NCBI GenBank assembly: GCA_964036045.1
Contig: OZ038383.1
Span: forward strand, 110,395,188 to 110,459,187
Direction of reading: 5' to 3'
Source of the DNA: Eutreptiella sp. 'Long Island Sound 2002'
Lineage: Eukaryota > Euglenozoa > Euglenophyceae > Eutreptiales > Eutreptiaceae
DNA length: 64,000 nucleotides
A program made the translations under genes and the position numbers. Each line of letters opens with the position of its first letter. Within the stretch, counting starts at the first letter, position 1. Shown here piece after piece: positions 12,557-25,898 of the stretch. The notes beneath the pieces are model-generated. The model searched no databases. It was not told where the DNA came from and worked only from the letters and a program-made list of their open reading frames with translations.

Positions 12557-15500
12557 CAAAGCAATGCAGAGCCCGACGACAAAGCAATGCAGCGCCCGAC
12601 GACAAAGCAATGCAGCGCCCGACGGCAAAGCAATGTAGGGCCCGACGACAAAGCAATGCAGAGCCCGACGACAAAGCAATGCAGCCCCCGACGACAAAGC
12701 AATGCAGCGCCCGAGGACAAAGCAATGCAGCGCCCAACGGCAAAGCAATGCAGAGCCCGACGACAAAGCAATGCAGCGCCTGACGACAAAGCAATGCAGC
12801 GCCCGACGACAAAGCAATGCAGCGCCCGACGACAAAGCAATGCAGCGCCCGACGGCAAAGCAATGCAGAGCCCGACGACAAAACAATGCAGCGCCCGACG
12901 ACAAAGCAATGCAGCGCCCGACGGCAAAGCAATGCAGAGCCCAACGACAAAGCAATGCAGCGCCCGACGACAAAGCAACGCAGCGCCCGACGGCAAAGCA
13001 ATGCAGAGCCCAACGACAAAGCAATGCAGCGCCCGACGACAAAGCAACGCAGCGCCCGACGACAAAGCAATGCAGCGCCCGACGACAAAGCAATGCAGAG
13101 CCCGACGACAAAGCAATGCAGCGCCTGACGACAAAGCAATGCAGCGCCTGACGGCAAAGCAATGCAGAGCCCGACGACAAAGCAATGCAGCGCCCGACGA
13201 CAAAGCAATGCAGCGCCCGACGGCAAAGCAATGCAGAGCCCGACGACAAAGCAATGCAGCGCCCGACGACAAAGCAATGCAGCGCCTGACGACAAAGCAA
13301 TGCAGCGCCCGACGACAAAGCAATGCAGCGCCCGACGACAAAGCAATGCAGAGCCCAACGACAAAGCAATGCAGAGCCCGACGGCAAAGCAATGCAGAGC
13401 CCGACCACAAAGCAATGCAGCGCCCGACGACAAAGCAATGCAGACCCCGACGGCAAAGCAATGCAGAGCCCGACGGCAAAGCAATGCAGAGCCCGACGGC
13501 AAAGCAATGCACAGCCCGACGACAAAGCAATGCAGAGCCCGACGACAAAGCAATTCAGAGCCCGACGGCAAAGCAATGCAGAGCCCGACGGCAAAGCAAT
13601 GCTGAGCCTGACGGCAAAGCAATGCAGACCCAGACGGCAAAGCAATGCAGAGCCCGACGGCAAAGCAATGCAGAGCCCGACGGCAAAGCAATGCAGAGCC
13701 CAACGGCAAAGCAATGCAGACCCCGACAGCAAAGCAATGCAGAGCCCGGCGACAAAGCAATGCAGAGCCCGACGGCAAAGCAATGCAGACCCCGACGGCA
13801 AAGCAATGCAGAGCCCGACGACAAAGCAATGCAGAGCCCAGCGACAAAGCAATGCAGAGCCCGACGGCAAAGCAATGCAGAGCTCGACAACAAAGCAATG
13901 CAGCGCCCGACGACAAAGCAATGCAGACCCCGACGGCAAAGCAATGCAGAGCCCGACGACAAAGCAATGCAGAGCCCGACGGCAAAGCAATGCACAGCCC
14001 GACGACAACGCAATGCAGAGCCCAACGACAAGGCAATGCAGAGCCCGACGGTAAAGCAATGCAGAGCCCGACGGCAAAGCAATGCTGACCCTGACGGCAA
14101 AGCAATGCAGACCCAGACGGCAAAGCAGTCAGATTCAAAGGCAGAACAAGAAGACATAAGACATGACAACAAATAAAACACAAGAACACAAATCAGAACA
14201 TACAGAACATACACGACAGCAAAGCAATGCAGAGCCCGACGACAAAGCAATGCAGAGCCCGACGGCAAAGCAATGCAGGCCCCTGACGGCAAAGCAATGC
14301 AGACCCCGACAGCAAGGCAATGCAGAGCCTGATGACAAAGCAATGCAGAGCCCAACGACAAAGCAATGCAGAGCCTGACGGCAAAGCAAAGCAGACCCCG
14401 ACGGCAAAGCAATGCAGAGCCTGAAGACAATGCAATGCAGAGCCCGACGACAAAGCAATGCAGAGCCAGACAACAAAGCAATTCAGAGCCCTACAACAAA
14501 GCAATGCAGAGCCCGACGGCAAAGCAGTAAACAGCCCGACGACAAAGCAATGCAGAGCCCGACGACAAAGCAATGCAGAGCCTGACAGCAAAGCAATGCA
14601 GAGCCCGACGGCAAAGCAATGCAGACCCCGACGGCAAAGCAATGCAGAGCCCGACGACAAAGCAATGCAGCGCCCGAGGACAAAGCAATGCAGAGCCCGG
14701 TGGCAAAGCAATGCAGACCCCGACGGCAAGACAATGCAGCGCCCGACGACAAAGCAATGCAGAGCCCGACGACAAAGCAATGCAGAGCCCCCCCGGCAAA
14801 GCAATGCAGAGCCTGACGGCAAAGCAATGCAGACCCCGACGGCAAAGCAATGCAGCGCCCGACGACAAAGTAATGCAGAGCCCGACGGCAAAGCAATGCA
14901 GAGCCCGACGACAAAGAAATGCAGCGCATGACGGCAAAGCAATGCAGAGCCCGACGACAAAGCAATGCAGCGCCTGACGGCAAAGCAATGCAGAGCCCGA
15001 CGGCAAAGCAATGCACAGCCCGACAACAAAGCAATGCAGAGCCCGACGACAAAGCAATGCAGAGCCTGACGGCAGAGCAATGCAGACCCCGACGGCAAAG
15101 CAATGCAGAGCTTGACGACAAAGCAATGCCGCGCCCGACGGCAAAGCAATGCAGAGCCCGACGGCAAAGCAATGCAGAGCCCGACGACAAAGCAATGCAG
15201 CGCCTGACGGCAAAGCAATGCAGAGCCCGACGGCAAAGCAATGCAGAGCCCGACGACAAAGCAATGCACCGCCCGACGACAAAGCAATGCAGAGCCTGAC
15301 GACAAAGCAATGCAGAGCCCGACGGCAGAGCAATGCAGAGCCCGACGGCAAAGCAATGCAGAGCCTAACGACAAAGCAATGCAGAGCCCGACGACAAAGC
15401 AATGCAGAGCCCGACGACAAAGCAATGCAGAGCCCGACAACAAAGCAATGGAGAGCCCGACGGCAAAGCAATGCAGACCCTGACGGCAAAGCAATGCAGA

Positions 15501-15762
15501 GCCCGACGACAAAGCAATGCAGAGCCCAACGACAAAGCAATACAGAGCCCGACGGCAAAGCAATGCAGAGCCCGACAACAAAGCAATGCAGAGCCCGACG
15601 ACAAAGCACTGCAGACCCCAACGGCAAAGCAATGCAGAGCCTGACGGCAAAGCAATGCAGAGCCCGACGGCAAAGCAATGCAGACACTGACAGCAAAGCA
15701 ATGCAGTGGCCGACAGCAAAGCAATGCACAGCCCGACGACAAAGCAATGCAGAGCCCGACGA
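12557..15762 (+). repeat. 3,206-bp higher-order repeat, copy 2
   Basis: This is the second tandem copy of the preceding segment. Similarity stops near 15,775, where copy 2 continues with CGCCTGACGG while copy 1 continues with AGCCCGACGAC. It brings an island of CG-type units (about 12,570-13,348) and a second copy of the 88-bp insert into AG-type territory. Confidence 0.93.
14127..14214. other. 88-bp A-rich non-satellite interruption, copy 2
   Basis: The sequence matches 10,921-11,008 at an offset of 3,206 bp. It was carried along by the higher-order duplication and is not an independent event. Confidence 0.85.
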
Positions 15763-17136
15763 CAAAGCAATGCAGCGCCTGACGGCAAAGCAATGCAGAG
15801 CCAGACGGCAAAGCAATGCAGTGGCCGACGGCAAAGCAATGCAGAGTCCGACGACAAAGCAATGCAGAGCCTGACGACAAAGCAATGCAGAGCGCAACGG
15901 CAAAGCAATGCAGAGCCCGACAACAAAGCAATGCAGACCCCGACGGCAAAGCAATGCAGAGCCCGACGACAAAGTAATGCAGCGCCCGACGGCAAAGCAA
16001 TGCACAGCCCGACGGCAAAGCAATGCAGCGCCCGACGGCAAAGCAATGCAGAGCCCGACAGCAAAGCAATGCACAGACCGACAACAAAGCAATGCAGAGC
16101 CCGACGACAAAGCAATGCAGAGCCCGACGACAAAGTAATGCAGCGCCCGACGGCAAAGCAATACAGAGTCCGACGGCAAAGCAATGCAGAGCGTGACGGC
16201 AAAGCAATGCAGAGCCCGACGACAAAGCAATGCAGCGCCCGACGACAAAGCAATGCAGAGCCCGACGGCAAAGCAATGCAGAGCCCGACGGCAAAGCAAT
16301 GCAGAGCCCGACGGCAAAGCAATGCAGAGCCCGACGACAAAGCAATGCAGCGCCCGACGGCAAAGCAATGCAGACCCCGACGGCAAAGCAATGCAGAGCC
16401 CGACGGCAAAGCAATGCAGACCCCGACGGCAAAGCACTGCACAGCCCGACGGCAAAGCAATGCAGAGCCCGACGACAAAGCAATGCAGAGCCTGACGGCA
16501 AAGCAATACAGACCCCGACGACAAAGCAATGCAGAGCCCGACGACAAAGCAATGCAGAGCCCGACGACAAAGCAATGCAGCGCCCGACGACAAAGCAATG
16601 CAGAGCCTGACGGCAAAGCAATGCAGAGCCCGACTACAAAGCAATGCAGAGCCCGACGGCAAAGCAATGCAGAGCCCGATGACAAAGCAATGCAGCGCCC
16701 GACGGCAAAGCAATGCAGTACCCGACGGCAAAGCAATGCAGAGCCCGACGGCAAAGCAATGCAGAGCCCGACGACAAAGCAATGCAGCGCCCGACGACAA
16801 AGCAATGCAGAGCCCGACGGCAAAGCAATGCAGAGCCCGACGGCAAAGCAATGCAGACCCCGACGGCAAAGCAATGCGGAGCCCGACAGCAAAGCAATGC
16901 AGACCCCGACGGCAAAGCAATGCACACCCCGACGGCAAAGAAATGCATAGCCTGACGACAAAGCAATGCAGAGCCCGACGACAAAGCAATGCAGAGCCCG
17001 ACGGCAAAGAAATGCAGAGCCCGACGGCAAAGCAATGCAGAGCCTGACGACAAAGCAATGCAAAGCTCGACGACAAAGCAATGCAGAGCCCAACGACAAA
17101 GCAATGCAGAGCCCGACGACAAAGCAATGCAGAGCC

Positions 17137-19114
17137 CGACGGCAAAGCAATGCAGACCCTGACGGCAAAGCAATGCAGAGCCCGACGACAAAGCAATGCA
17201 GAGCCCAACGACAAAGCAATGCCGAGCCGGACGGCAAAGCAATGCAGAGCCCGACGACAAAGCAATGCAGCGCCCGACGACAAAGCAATGCAGACCCCGA
17301 CGGCAAAGCAATGCAGAGCCTGACGGCAGTGCAATGCACAGCCCGACGACAAAGCAATGCAGAGCCCGACGACAAAGCAATGCAGAGCCCGACGGCAAAG
17401 CAATGCAGAGCCCGACAGCAAAGCAATGCAGAGCCCGACGACAAAGCAATGCAGACCCCGACGGCAAAGCAATGCAGAGCCCGACGGCAAAGCAATGCAG
17501 AGCCCGACGACAAAGCAATGCACACACCGACGGCAAGGCAATGCAGAGCCCGACGACAAAGCAATGCAGAGCCCGACGACAAAGCAATGCAGAGCTAGAC
17601 GGCAAAGCAATGCAGACCCCGACGGCAAAGCAATGCAGAGCCTGACGACAAAGCAATGCAGAGCCCGACGACAAAGGAATGCAGAGCCCGACGACAAAGC
17701 AATGCAGAGCCCGTCGACAAAGCAATGCAGAGCCCGACGGCAAAGCAATGCAGAGCCCGACGGCAAAGCAATGCAGACCCCGACGGCAAAGCAATGCAGA
17801 GCCCGACGACAAAGCAATGCAGCGCCCGACGACAAAGCAATGCAGAGCCCGACGGCAAAGCAATGCAGAGCCCGACAACAAGGCAATGCAGAGCCCGACG
17901 GCAAAGCAATGCACAGCCCGACAACAAAGCAATGCAGAGCCCGACGGCAAAGCAATGCAGACCCCGACGGCAAAGCAATGCACAGCCCGACAACAAAGCA
18001 ATGCAGAGCCCCACGGCAAAGCAATGCAGACCTCGACGGCAAAGCAATGCACAGCCAAACGACAAAGCAATGCAGAGCCCGACGACAAAGCAATGCAGAG
18101 CCCGACGACAAAGCAATGCAGAGCCCGACGGCAAAGCAATGCAGACCCCAAAGGCAAAGCAATGCACAGCCCAACGACAAAGCAATGCAGAGCCCGACGA
18201 CAAAGCAATGCAGAGCCCGACGGCAAAGCAATGCAGAGCCCGACGACAAAGCAATGCAGCGCCCGACGACAAAGCAATGCAGACCCCGACGGCAAAGCAA
18301 TGCAGAGCCTGACGGCAGTGCAATGCACAGCCCGACGACAAAGCAATGCAGAGCCCGACGACAAAGCAATGCAGAGCCCAACGGCAAAGCAATGCAGAGC
18401 CCGACAGCAAAGCAATGCAGAGTCCGACGACAAAGCAATGCAGACCCCGACGGCAAAGCAATGCAGAGCCCGACGGCAAAGCAATGCAGAGCCTGACGAC
18501 AAAGCAATGCACACACCGACGGCAAGGCAATGCAGAGCCCGACGACAAAGCAATGCAGAGCCCGACGACAAAGCAATGCAGAGCTAGACGGCAAAGCAAT
18601 GCAGACCCCGACGGCAAAGCAATGCAGAGCCTGACGACAAAGCAATGCAGAGCCCGACGACAAAGGAATGCAGAGCCCCACGACAATACAATGCAGAGCC
18701 CGTCGACAAAGCAATGCAGAGCCCGACAGCGAAGCAATGCAGAGCCTGACGGCAAAGCAATGCAGACCCCGACGGCAAAGCAATGCAGAGCCCGACGACA
18801 AAGCAATGCAGCGCCCGACGACAAAGCAATGCAGAGCCCGACGGCAAAGCAATGCAGAGCCCGACGACAAGGCAATGCAGAGCCCGACGGCAAAGCAATG
18901 CACAGCCCGACAACAAAGCAATGCAGAGCCCGACGGCAAAGCAATGCAGACCCCGACGGCAAAGCAATGCACAGCCCGACAACAAAGCAATGCAGAGCCC
19001 CACGGCAAAGCAATGCAGACCTCCACGGCAAAGCAATGCACAGCCAAACGACAAAGCAATGCAGAGCCCGACGACAAAGCAATGCAGAGCCCGACGACAA
19101 AGCAATGGAGAGCC
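17137..19114 (+). repeat. 989-bp (43-unit) higher-order repeat, two copies
   Basis: Rare markers recur 989 bp (43 x 23) apart: GAGCTAGACGG at 17,592 and 18,581, CCGTCGAC at 17,711 and 18,700, and GCACAGCCAAACG near 18,052 and 19,041. The outer limits are approximate. The second copy overlaps the first copy of the 1,633-bp repeat, so the two duplications happened in sequence. Confidence 0.75.
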
Positions 19115-21391
19115 CGACGGCAAAGCAATGCAGACCCCGAAGGCAAAGCAATGCACAGCCCAACGACAAAGCAATGCAGAGCCCGACGACAAAGCAATGC
19201 AGAGCCCGACGGCAAAGCAATGCAGACCCCGACGGCAAAGCGATGCAGAGCCCGACAACAAAGCAATGCAGAGCACGACGACAGAGCAATGCAGAGCCCG
19301 ACGACAAAGCAATGCAGAGCCCGACGACAAGGCAATGCAGAGCCCGACGGCAAAGCAATGCAAAGCCCGACGACAAAGCAATGCAGAGCCCGACGACAAA
19401 GCAATGCAAAGCCCGACGGCAAAGCAATGCAGAGCCCAACGGCAGAGCAATGCAGAGCCTGACGACCAAGCAATGCAGAGCCCGACAACAAAGCAATGCA
19501 GAGCCCGACGACAACGCAATGCAGAGCCCGACGACAAAGCAATGCAGAGCCCGACGGCAAAGCAATGCAGACCCCGACGGCAAAGCAATGCACAGCCTGA
19601 CGACAAAGCAATGCAGAGCCCGACAACAAAGCAATCCAGAGCCCGACGGCAAAGCAATGCAGACCCCGACGGCAAAGCAATGCAGAGCCCGACGGCAAAG
19701 CAATGCAGAGGCTGACGGCAAAGCGATGCACAGCCCGACGACAAAGCAATGCAGAGCCCGACGGCAAAGCAATGCAGACCCCAAAGGCAAAGCAATGCAC
19801 AGCCCAACGACAAAGCAATGCAGAGCCCGACGACAAAGCAATGCAGAGCCCGACGGCAAAGCAATGCAGAGCCCGACGACAAAGCAATGCAGCGCCCGAC
19901 GACAAAGCAATGCAGACCCCGACGGCAAAGCAATGCAGAGCCTGACGGCAGTGCAATGCACAGCCCGACGACAAAGCAATGCAGAGCCCGACGACAAAGC
20001 AATGCAGAGCCCAACGGCAAAGCAATGCAGAGCCCGACAGCAAAGCAATGCAGAGTCCGACGACAAAGCAATGCAGACCCCGACGGCAAAGCAATGCAGA
20101 GCCCGACGGCAAAGCAATGCAGAGCCTGACGACAAAGCAATGCACACACCGACGGCAAGGCAATGCAGAGCCCGACGACAAAGCAATGCAGAGCCCGACG
20201 ACAAAGCAATGCAGAGCTAGACGGCAAAGCAATGCAGACCCCGACGGCAAAGCAATGCAGAGCCTGACGACAAAGCAATGCAGAGCCCGACGACAAAGGA
20301 ATGCAGAGCCCCACGACAATACAATGCAGAGCCCGTCGACAAAGCAATGCAGAGCCCGACAGCGAAGCAATGCAGAGCCTGACGGCAAAGCAATGCAGAC
20401 CCCGACGGCAAAGCAATGCAGAGCCCGACGACAAAGCAATGCAGCGCCCGACGACAAAGCAATGCAGAGCCCGACGGCAAAGCAATGCAGAGCCCGACGA
20501 CAAGGCAATGCAGAGCCCGACGGCAAAGCAATGCACAGCCCGACAACAAAGCAATGCAGAGCCCGACGGCAAAGCAATGCAGACCCCGACGGCAAAGCAA
20601 TGCACAGCCCGACAACAAAGCAATGCAGAGCCCCACGGCAAAGCAATGCAGACCTCCACGGCAAAGCAATGCACAGCCAAACGACAAAGCAATGCAGAGC
20701 CCGACGACAAAGCAATGCAGAGCCCGACGACAAAGCAATGGAGAGCCCGACGGCAAAGCAATGCAGACCCCGAAGGCAAAGCAATGCACAGCCCAACGAC
20801 AAAGCAATGCAGAGCCCGACGACAAAGCAATGCAGAGCCCGACGGCAAAGCAATGCAGACCCCGACGGCAAAGCGATGCAGAGCCCGACAACAAAGCAAT
20901 GCAGAGCACGACGACAGAGCAATGCAGAGCCCGACGACAAAGCAATGCAGAGCCCGACGACAAGGCAATGCAGAGCCCGACGGCAAAGCAATGCAAAGCC
21001 CGACGACAAAGCAATGCAGAGCCCGACGACAAAGCAATGCAAAGCCCGACGGCAAAGCAATGCAGAGCCCAACGGCAGAGCAATGCAGAGCCTGACGACC
21101 AAGCAATGCAGAGCCCGACAACAAAGCAATGCAGAGCCCGACGACAACGCAATGCAGAGCCCGACGACAAAGCAATGCAGAGCCCGACGGCAAAGCAATG
21201 CAGACCCCGACGGCAAAGCAATGCACAGCCTGACGACAAAGCAATGCAGAGCCCGACAACAAAGCAATCCAGAGCCCGACGGCAAAGCAATGCAGACCCC
21301 GACGGCAAAGCAATGCAGAGCCCGACGGCAAAGCAATGCAGAGGCTGACGGCAAAGCGATGCACAGCCCGACGACAAAGCAATGCAGAGCC
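18126..21391 (+). repeat. 1,633-bp (71-unit) higher-order repeat, two copies
   Basis: Copy 1 is about 18,126-19,758 and copy 2 about 19,759-21,391. Markers include the CCCCAAAGGC unit at about 18,146 and 19,779, GAGCTAG at 18,581 and 20,214, and the GAGGCTGACGG unit at about 19,707 and 21,340. The offset is exactly 71 units. Copy 2 ends where the sequence changes to GCAAAGCAGTGCAGAGCC. Confidence 0.85.
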
Positions 21392-22961
21392 CGACGGCAA
21401 AGCAGTGCAGAGCCCGACGGCAAAGCAATGCAGAGCCCGACGACAAAGCAATGCGGAGCCGAACGGCAAAGCAATGCAGACCCCCACGGCAAAGCAATGC
21501 ACAGCCCGACGACAAAGCAACGGCGAGCCCGACGGCAAAGCAATGCAGATCCCGACGGCAAAGCAATGCAGAGCCCGAGGACAAAGCAATGCAGAGCCCG
21601 ACGACAAAGCAATGCAGAGCCCGACAGCAAAGCAATGCAGACCACGACGGCAAAGCAATGCAGAGCCTGACGACAAAGCAATGCAGAGCCCGGCGGCAAA
21701 GCAATGCAGAGCCCGACGACAAAGCAATGCAGGGCCCGACGACAAAGCAATGCAGAGCCCGACGGCAAAGCAATGCAGAGCCCGACGACAAAGCAATGCA
21801 GAGCCCGACGACAAAGCAATGCAGAGACCGGCGGCAAAGCAATGCAGAGCCCGACGACAAAGCAATGCAGAGCCCGACGACAAAGCAATGCAGAGCCAGA
21901 CAACAAAGCAATGCAGAGCCCGACGACAAAGCAATGCAGAGCCCGACGACAAAGCAATGCAGAGCCCGACAGCAAAGCAATGCAGACCCCGACGGCAAAG
22001 CAATGCAGAGCCCGACGACAAAGCAATGCAGGGCCCGACGACAAAGCAATGCAGAGACCGGCGGCAAAGCAATGCAGAGCCCGACGACAAAGCAATGCAG
22101 AGCCCGACGACAAAGCAATGCAGAGCCCGACGGCAAAGCAATGCAGACCCCGACGGCAAAGCAATGCAGAGCCCGACGACAAAGCAATGCAGACCCCGAC
22201 GACAAAGCAATGCAGAGCCCGACGACAAAGCAATGCAGAGCCCGACGACAAAGCAAGGCAGAGCCCGACGGCAAAGCAATGCAGAGCCTGACGACAAAGC
22301 AATGCAGAGTCCGGCTGCAAAGCAATGCAGAGCCTGACGACAAAGCAATGCAGGGCCCGACGGCAAAGCAATGCAGAGCCCGACGGCAAAGCAATGCAGA
22401 GCCCGACGACAAAGCAATGCAGACCCCTGACGACAAAGCAATGCAGACCCCGACGGCAAAGCAATGCAGAGCCCGACGACAAAGCAATGCAGAGCCCGAC
22501 GGCAAAGCAATGCAGAGCCCGACGGCAAAGCAATACAGACCCCAAGGGCAAAGCAATGCAGAGCCCGACGACAAAGCAATGCAGAGCCCGGCGGCAAAGC
22601 AATGCAGAGCCCGACGACAAAGCAATGCAGCACCTGACGACAAATCAATGCAGAGCCCGACGGCAAAGCAATGCAGAGCCCGACGACAAAGCAATGCAGA
22701 GCCTGACGGCAAAGCAATGCAGAGCCCGACGGCAAAGCAATGCAGACCCCGACGGCAAAGCAATGCAGAGCCCGACGACGAAGCAATGCAGAGCCCGACG
22801 GCAAAGCAATGCAGAGCCCGACGGCAAAGCAATGCAGACCCCGACGGCAAAGCAATGCAGAGCCCGACGACAAAGCAATGCAGAGCCCGACGGCAAAGCA
22901 AAGCAGACCCCGACGGCAAAGCAATGCAGAGCCCGACGACAAAGCAATGCAGAGCCCGACG

Positions 22962-24347
22962 TCAAAGCAATGCACAGCCCGACGACAAAGCAATGCAGAG
23001 CCCGACGACAAAGCAATGTGGAGCCCGACGGCAAAGCAATGCAGACACCGACGGCAAAGCAATGCAGAGTCCGACGACAAAGCAATGCAGCGCCCGACGA
23101 CAAAGCAATGCAGAGCCCGACGGCAAAGCAATGCAGAGCCCGACGACAAAGCAATGCAGAGCCCAACGACAAAGCAATGCAGAGCCCGGCGGCAAAGCAA
23201 TGCAGGACCCGACGGCAAAGCAATGCAGAGGCCGACGACAAAGCAATGCAGAGCCCGACAACAAAGCAATGCAGAGCCCAGCGGCAAAGCAATGCAGACC
23301 CCGACGACAAAGCAATGCAGAGCCCGACAACAAAGCAATGCAGTACCCGAGGGCAAAGCAATGCTGAGCCCTACGGTAAAGCATTGCAGGGCCCGACGAC
23401 AAAGCAATGCCGAGCCCGACGACAAAGCAATGCAGAGCCCGACGACAAAGCAATGCAGAGCCCGACGACAAAGCAATGCAGAGCCCGACGGCAAAGCAAG
23501 GCAAACCCCCACGGCAAAGCAATGCACAGCCCGACGATAAAGCAATGCAGAGCCCGACGACAAAGCAATGCAGAGCCTGACGGCAAAGCAATGCAGACCC
23601 CGACGGCAAAGCAATGCAGAGCCCGACGGCAAAGCAATGCAGACCCCGACGGCAAAGCAATGCAGACCCCGACGGCAAAGCAATGCACAGCTTGACGACA
23701 AAGCAATGCAGAGCCCGACGACAAAACAATGCAGAGCCCGACGGCAAAGCAATGCAGAGCCCGACGGCAAAGCAATGCAGAGCCCGACGGCAAAGCAATG
23801 CAGACCCCGACGGCAAAGCAATGCAGAGCCCGACAGCAAAGCAATGCAGAGCCCGACGACAAAGCAATGCAGAGCCGGACGGCAAAGCAATGCAGAGCCC
23901 GACGGCCAAGCAATGCAGACCCCGACGGCAAAGCAATGCAGAGCCGGACAACAAAGCAATGCAGAGCCCGACGGAAAAGCAATGCAGACCCTGATGGCAA
24001 AGCAATGCAGAGCCCGACGACAAAGCAATGCACAGCCCGACGACAAAGCAATGCAGAGCCCGACGACAAAGCAATGCAGAGCTCGACGGCAAAGCAATGC
24101 AGAGCCCGACGGCAAAGCAATGCACAGCCCGACGACAAAGCAATGCAGAGCCCGACGGCAAAGCAATGCAGAGCCCGACGGCAAAGCAATGCAGACCCCA
24201 ACGGCAAAGCAATGCAGAGCCCGACGACAAAGCAATGCAGCGCCCGACGACAAAGCAATGCAGAGCTTGACGGCAAAGCAATGCAGAGCCCGACGACAAA
24301 GCAATGCAGAGCCCGATGACAAAGCAATGCAGAGCCCGGCGGCAGAG
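22962..24347 (+). repeat. Left member of a 4,403-bp segmental duplication (23-bp part)
   Basis: This stretch and 27,365-28,750 are collinear with a constant offset of 4,403 bp, and both run into the same satellite junction. Further left the match continues with indels (the CCCCCACGG unit near 21,480 pairs with about 26,366, an offset of 4,886). Confidence 0.75.
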
Positions 24348-25898
24348 CACCATGGGACCACCATGGAACCACCATGGAACCACCATGGAACCACCATGGA
24401 ACCACCCTGGAACCACCATGGAACCAGTATGGAACCATCATGGAACCACCATGGAACCACCATGGAACCACCATGGAACCACCATGGAACCACCACAGAA
24501 CCACTAGGGAACCATGGAACCACCATGCAACCACCATGGAACCACCATGGAACCACCATGGAACCACCATGGAACCACCATGGAACCATCATGGAACCAC
24601 CATGGAACCACTAGGGAACCACCATGGAACCACCATGGAACCACCATGGAACCACCATGGAACCACCATGGAACCACTAGGGGACCACCAAGGAACCACC
24701 ATGGAACCACCATGGAACCACCATGGAACCACCATGGAACCACTAGGGAACCACCATGGAACCACCATGGAACCACCATGGAACCACCATGGAACCACCA
24801 TGGAACCAGTACGGAACCACCATGGAACCACCATGGAACCACCATGGAACCACTAGGGAACCACCATGGCACCACCATGGAAACACCATGGAACCAGTAT
24901 GGAACCACCATGGAACCACCATGGAACCACCATGGAACCACTATGGAACCACCATGGAACCACTAGGGAACCACCATGGAACCACCATGGAACCACCATG
25001 GAACCACCATGGAACCACCATGGAACCACAATGGAACCACCATTAAACCACTAAGGAACCACCATGGAACCACCATGGAACCACCATGGAACCACTAGGG
25101 AACCACCATGGAACCACCATGGAACCACCATGGAACCACCATGGAACCACCATGGAACCACAATGGAACCAGTATGGAACCACCATGGAACCACCATGGA
25201 ACCACCATGGAACCACCATGGAACCACCATGGAACAACCATGGAACCACCATGGAACCACTAGGGAACCACCATGGAACCACCATGGAACCACCATGGAA
25301 CCACCATGGAACCAGTACAGAACCACCATGGAACCACCATGGAACCACCATGGAACCACTAGGGAACCACCATGGCACCACCATGGAAACACCATGGAAC
25401 CAGTATGGAACCACCATGGAACCACCATGGACCCACCATGGAACCAACATGGAACCACCATGGAACCACTAGGGAACCACCATGGAACCACCATGGAACC
25501 ACTAGGGAACCACCATGGAACCACCATGGAACCACCATGGAACCACCATGGAACCACCATTAAACCACTAAGGAACCACCATGGAACCACCATGGAACCA
25601 CCATGGAACCACTAGGGAACCACCATGGAACCACCATGGAACCATCATGGAACCACCATGGAACCACCATGGAACCACAATGGAACCAGTATGGAACCAC
25701 CATGGAACAAGCATGGAACCACTATGGAACCACTAGGGAACCACCATGGAACCACCATGGACCCACCATGGAACCACTAGAAAAACCACCTTGGAACCAC
25801 TATGGAACCACACCATGGAACCACCATGGAACCACCAGGGAACCACCATGGAACCACCATGGAACCACCATTGAACCACCATGGAAGAAGTACGGAAC
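24348..25898 (+). repeat. 11-bp satellite array, block B1
   Basis: The unit is CCACCATGGAA, tandem and in register; translations repeat every 11 residues. Recurrent variants are CCACTAGGGAA, CCAGTATGGAA and CCACGAGGGAA. CTAGGG units fall at multiples of 11 bp (24,611, 24,677, 24,743, 24,853, 24,963). The block ends at GAAGTACGGAACCC/GACAGAGCCC, where the 23-bp satellite returns. No gene was seen. Confidence 0.96.

Larger units (their letters stand above)
11009..24347 (+). repeat. 23-bp satellite array, block A2 (mainly the AG subtype)
   Basis: The 23-bp array continues, with GCAGAGCCC and GCAGACCCC units predominating, interrupted only by the second 88-bp insert and by the CG-type island inside the 3,206-bp duplication. 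Frequent variants are GCACAGCCC, CCTGACG, CCCAACG and GACAACAAAG. It ends at the sharp junction GGCGGCAGAG/CACCATGGGA, where the 11-bp satellite begins. Nothing else was seen in it. Confidence 0.96.

Noticed and set aside
1-24347. CRISPR array
   Set aside because: The 23-bp units are directly contiguous with no unique spacers, there are no cas genes, and the context is eukaryotic.
24348-25898. CCACCATGG in every 11-bp unit as a Kozak-type translation start
   Set aside because: The match to the vertebrate start context is real, but it recurs thousands of times as part of the satellite unit and no transcript or coding sequence follows it.
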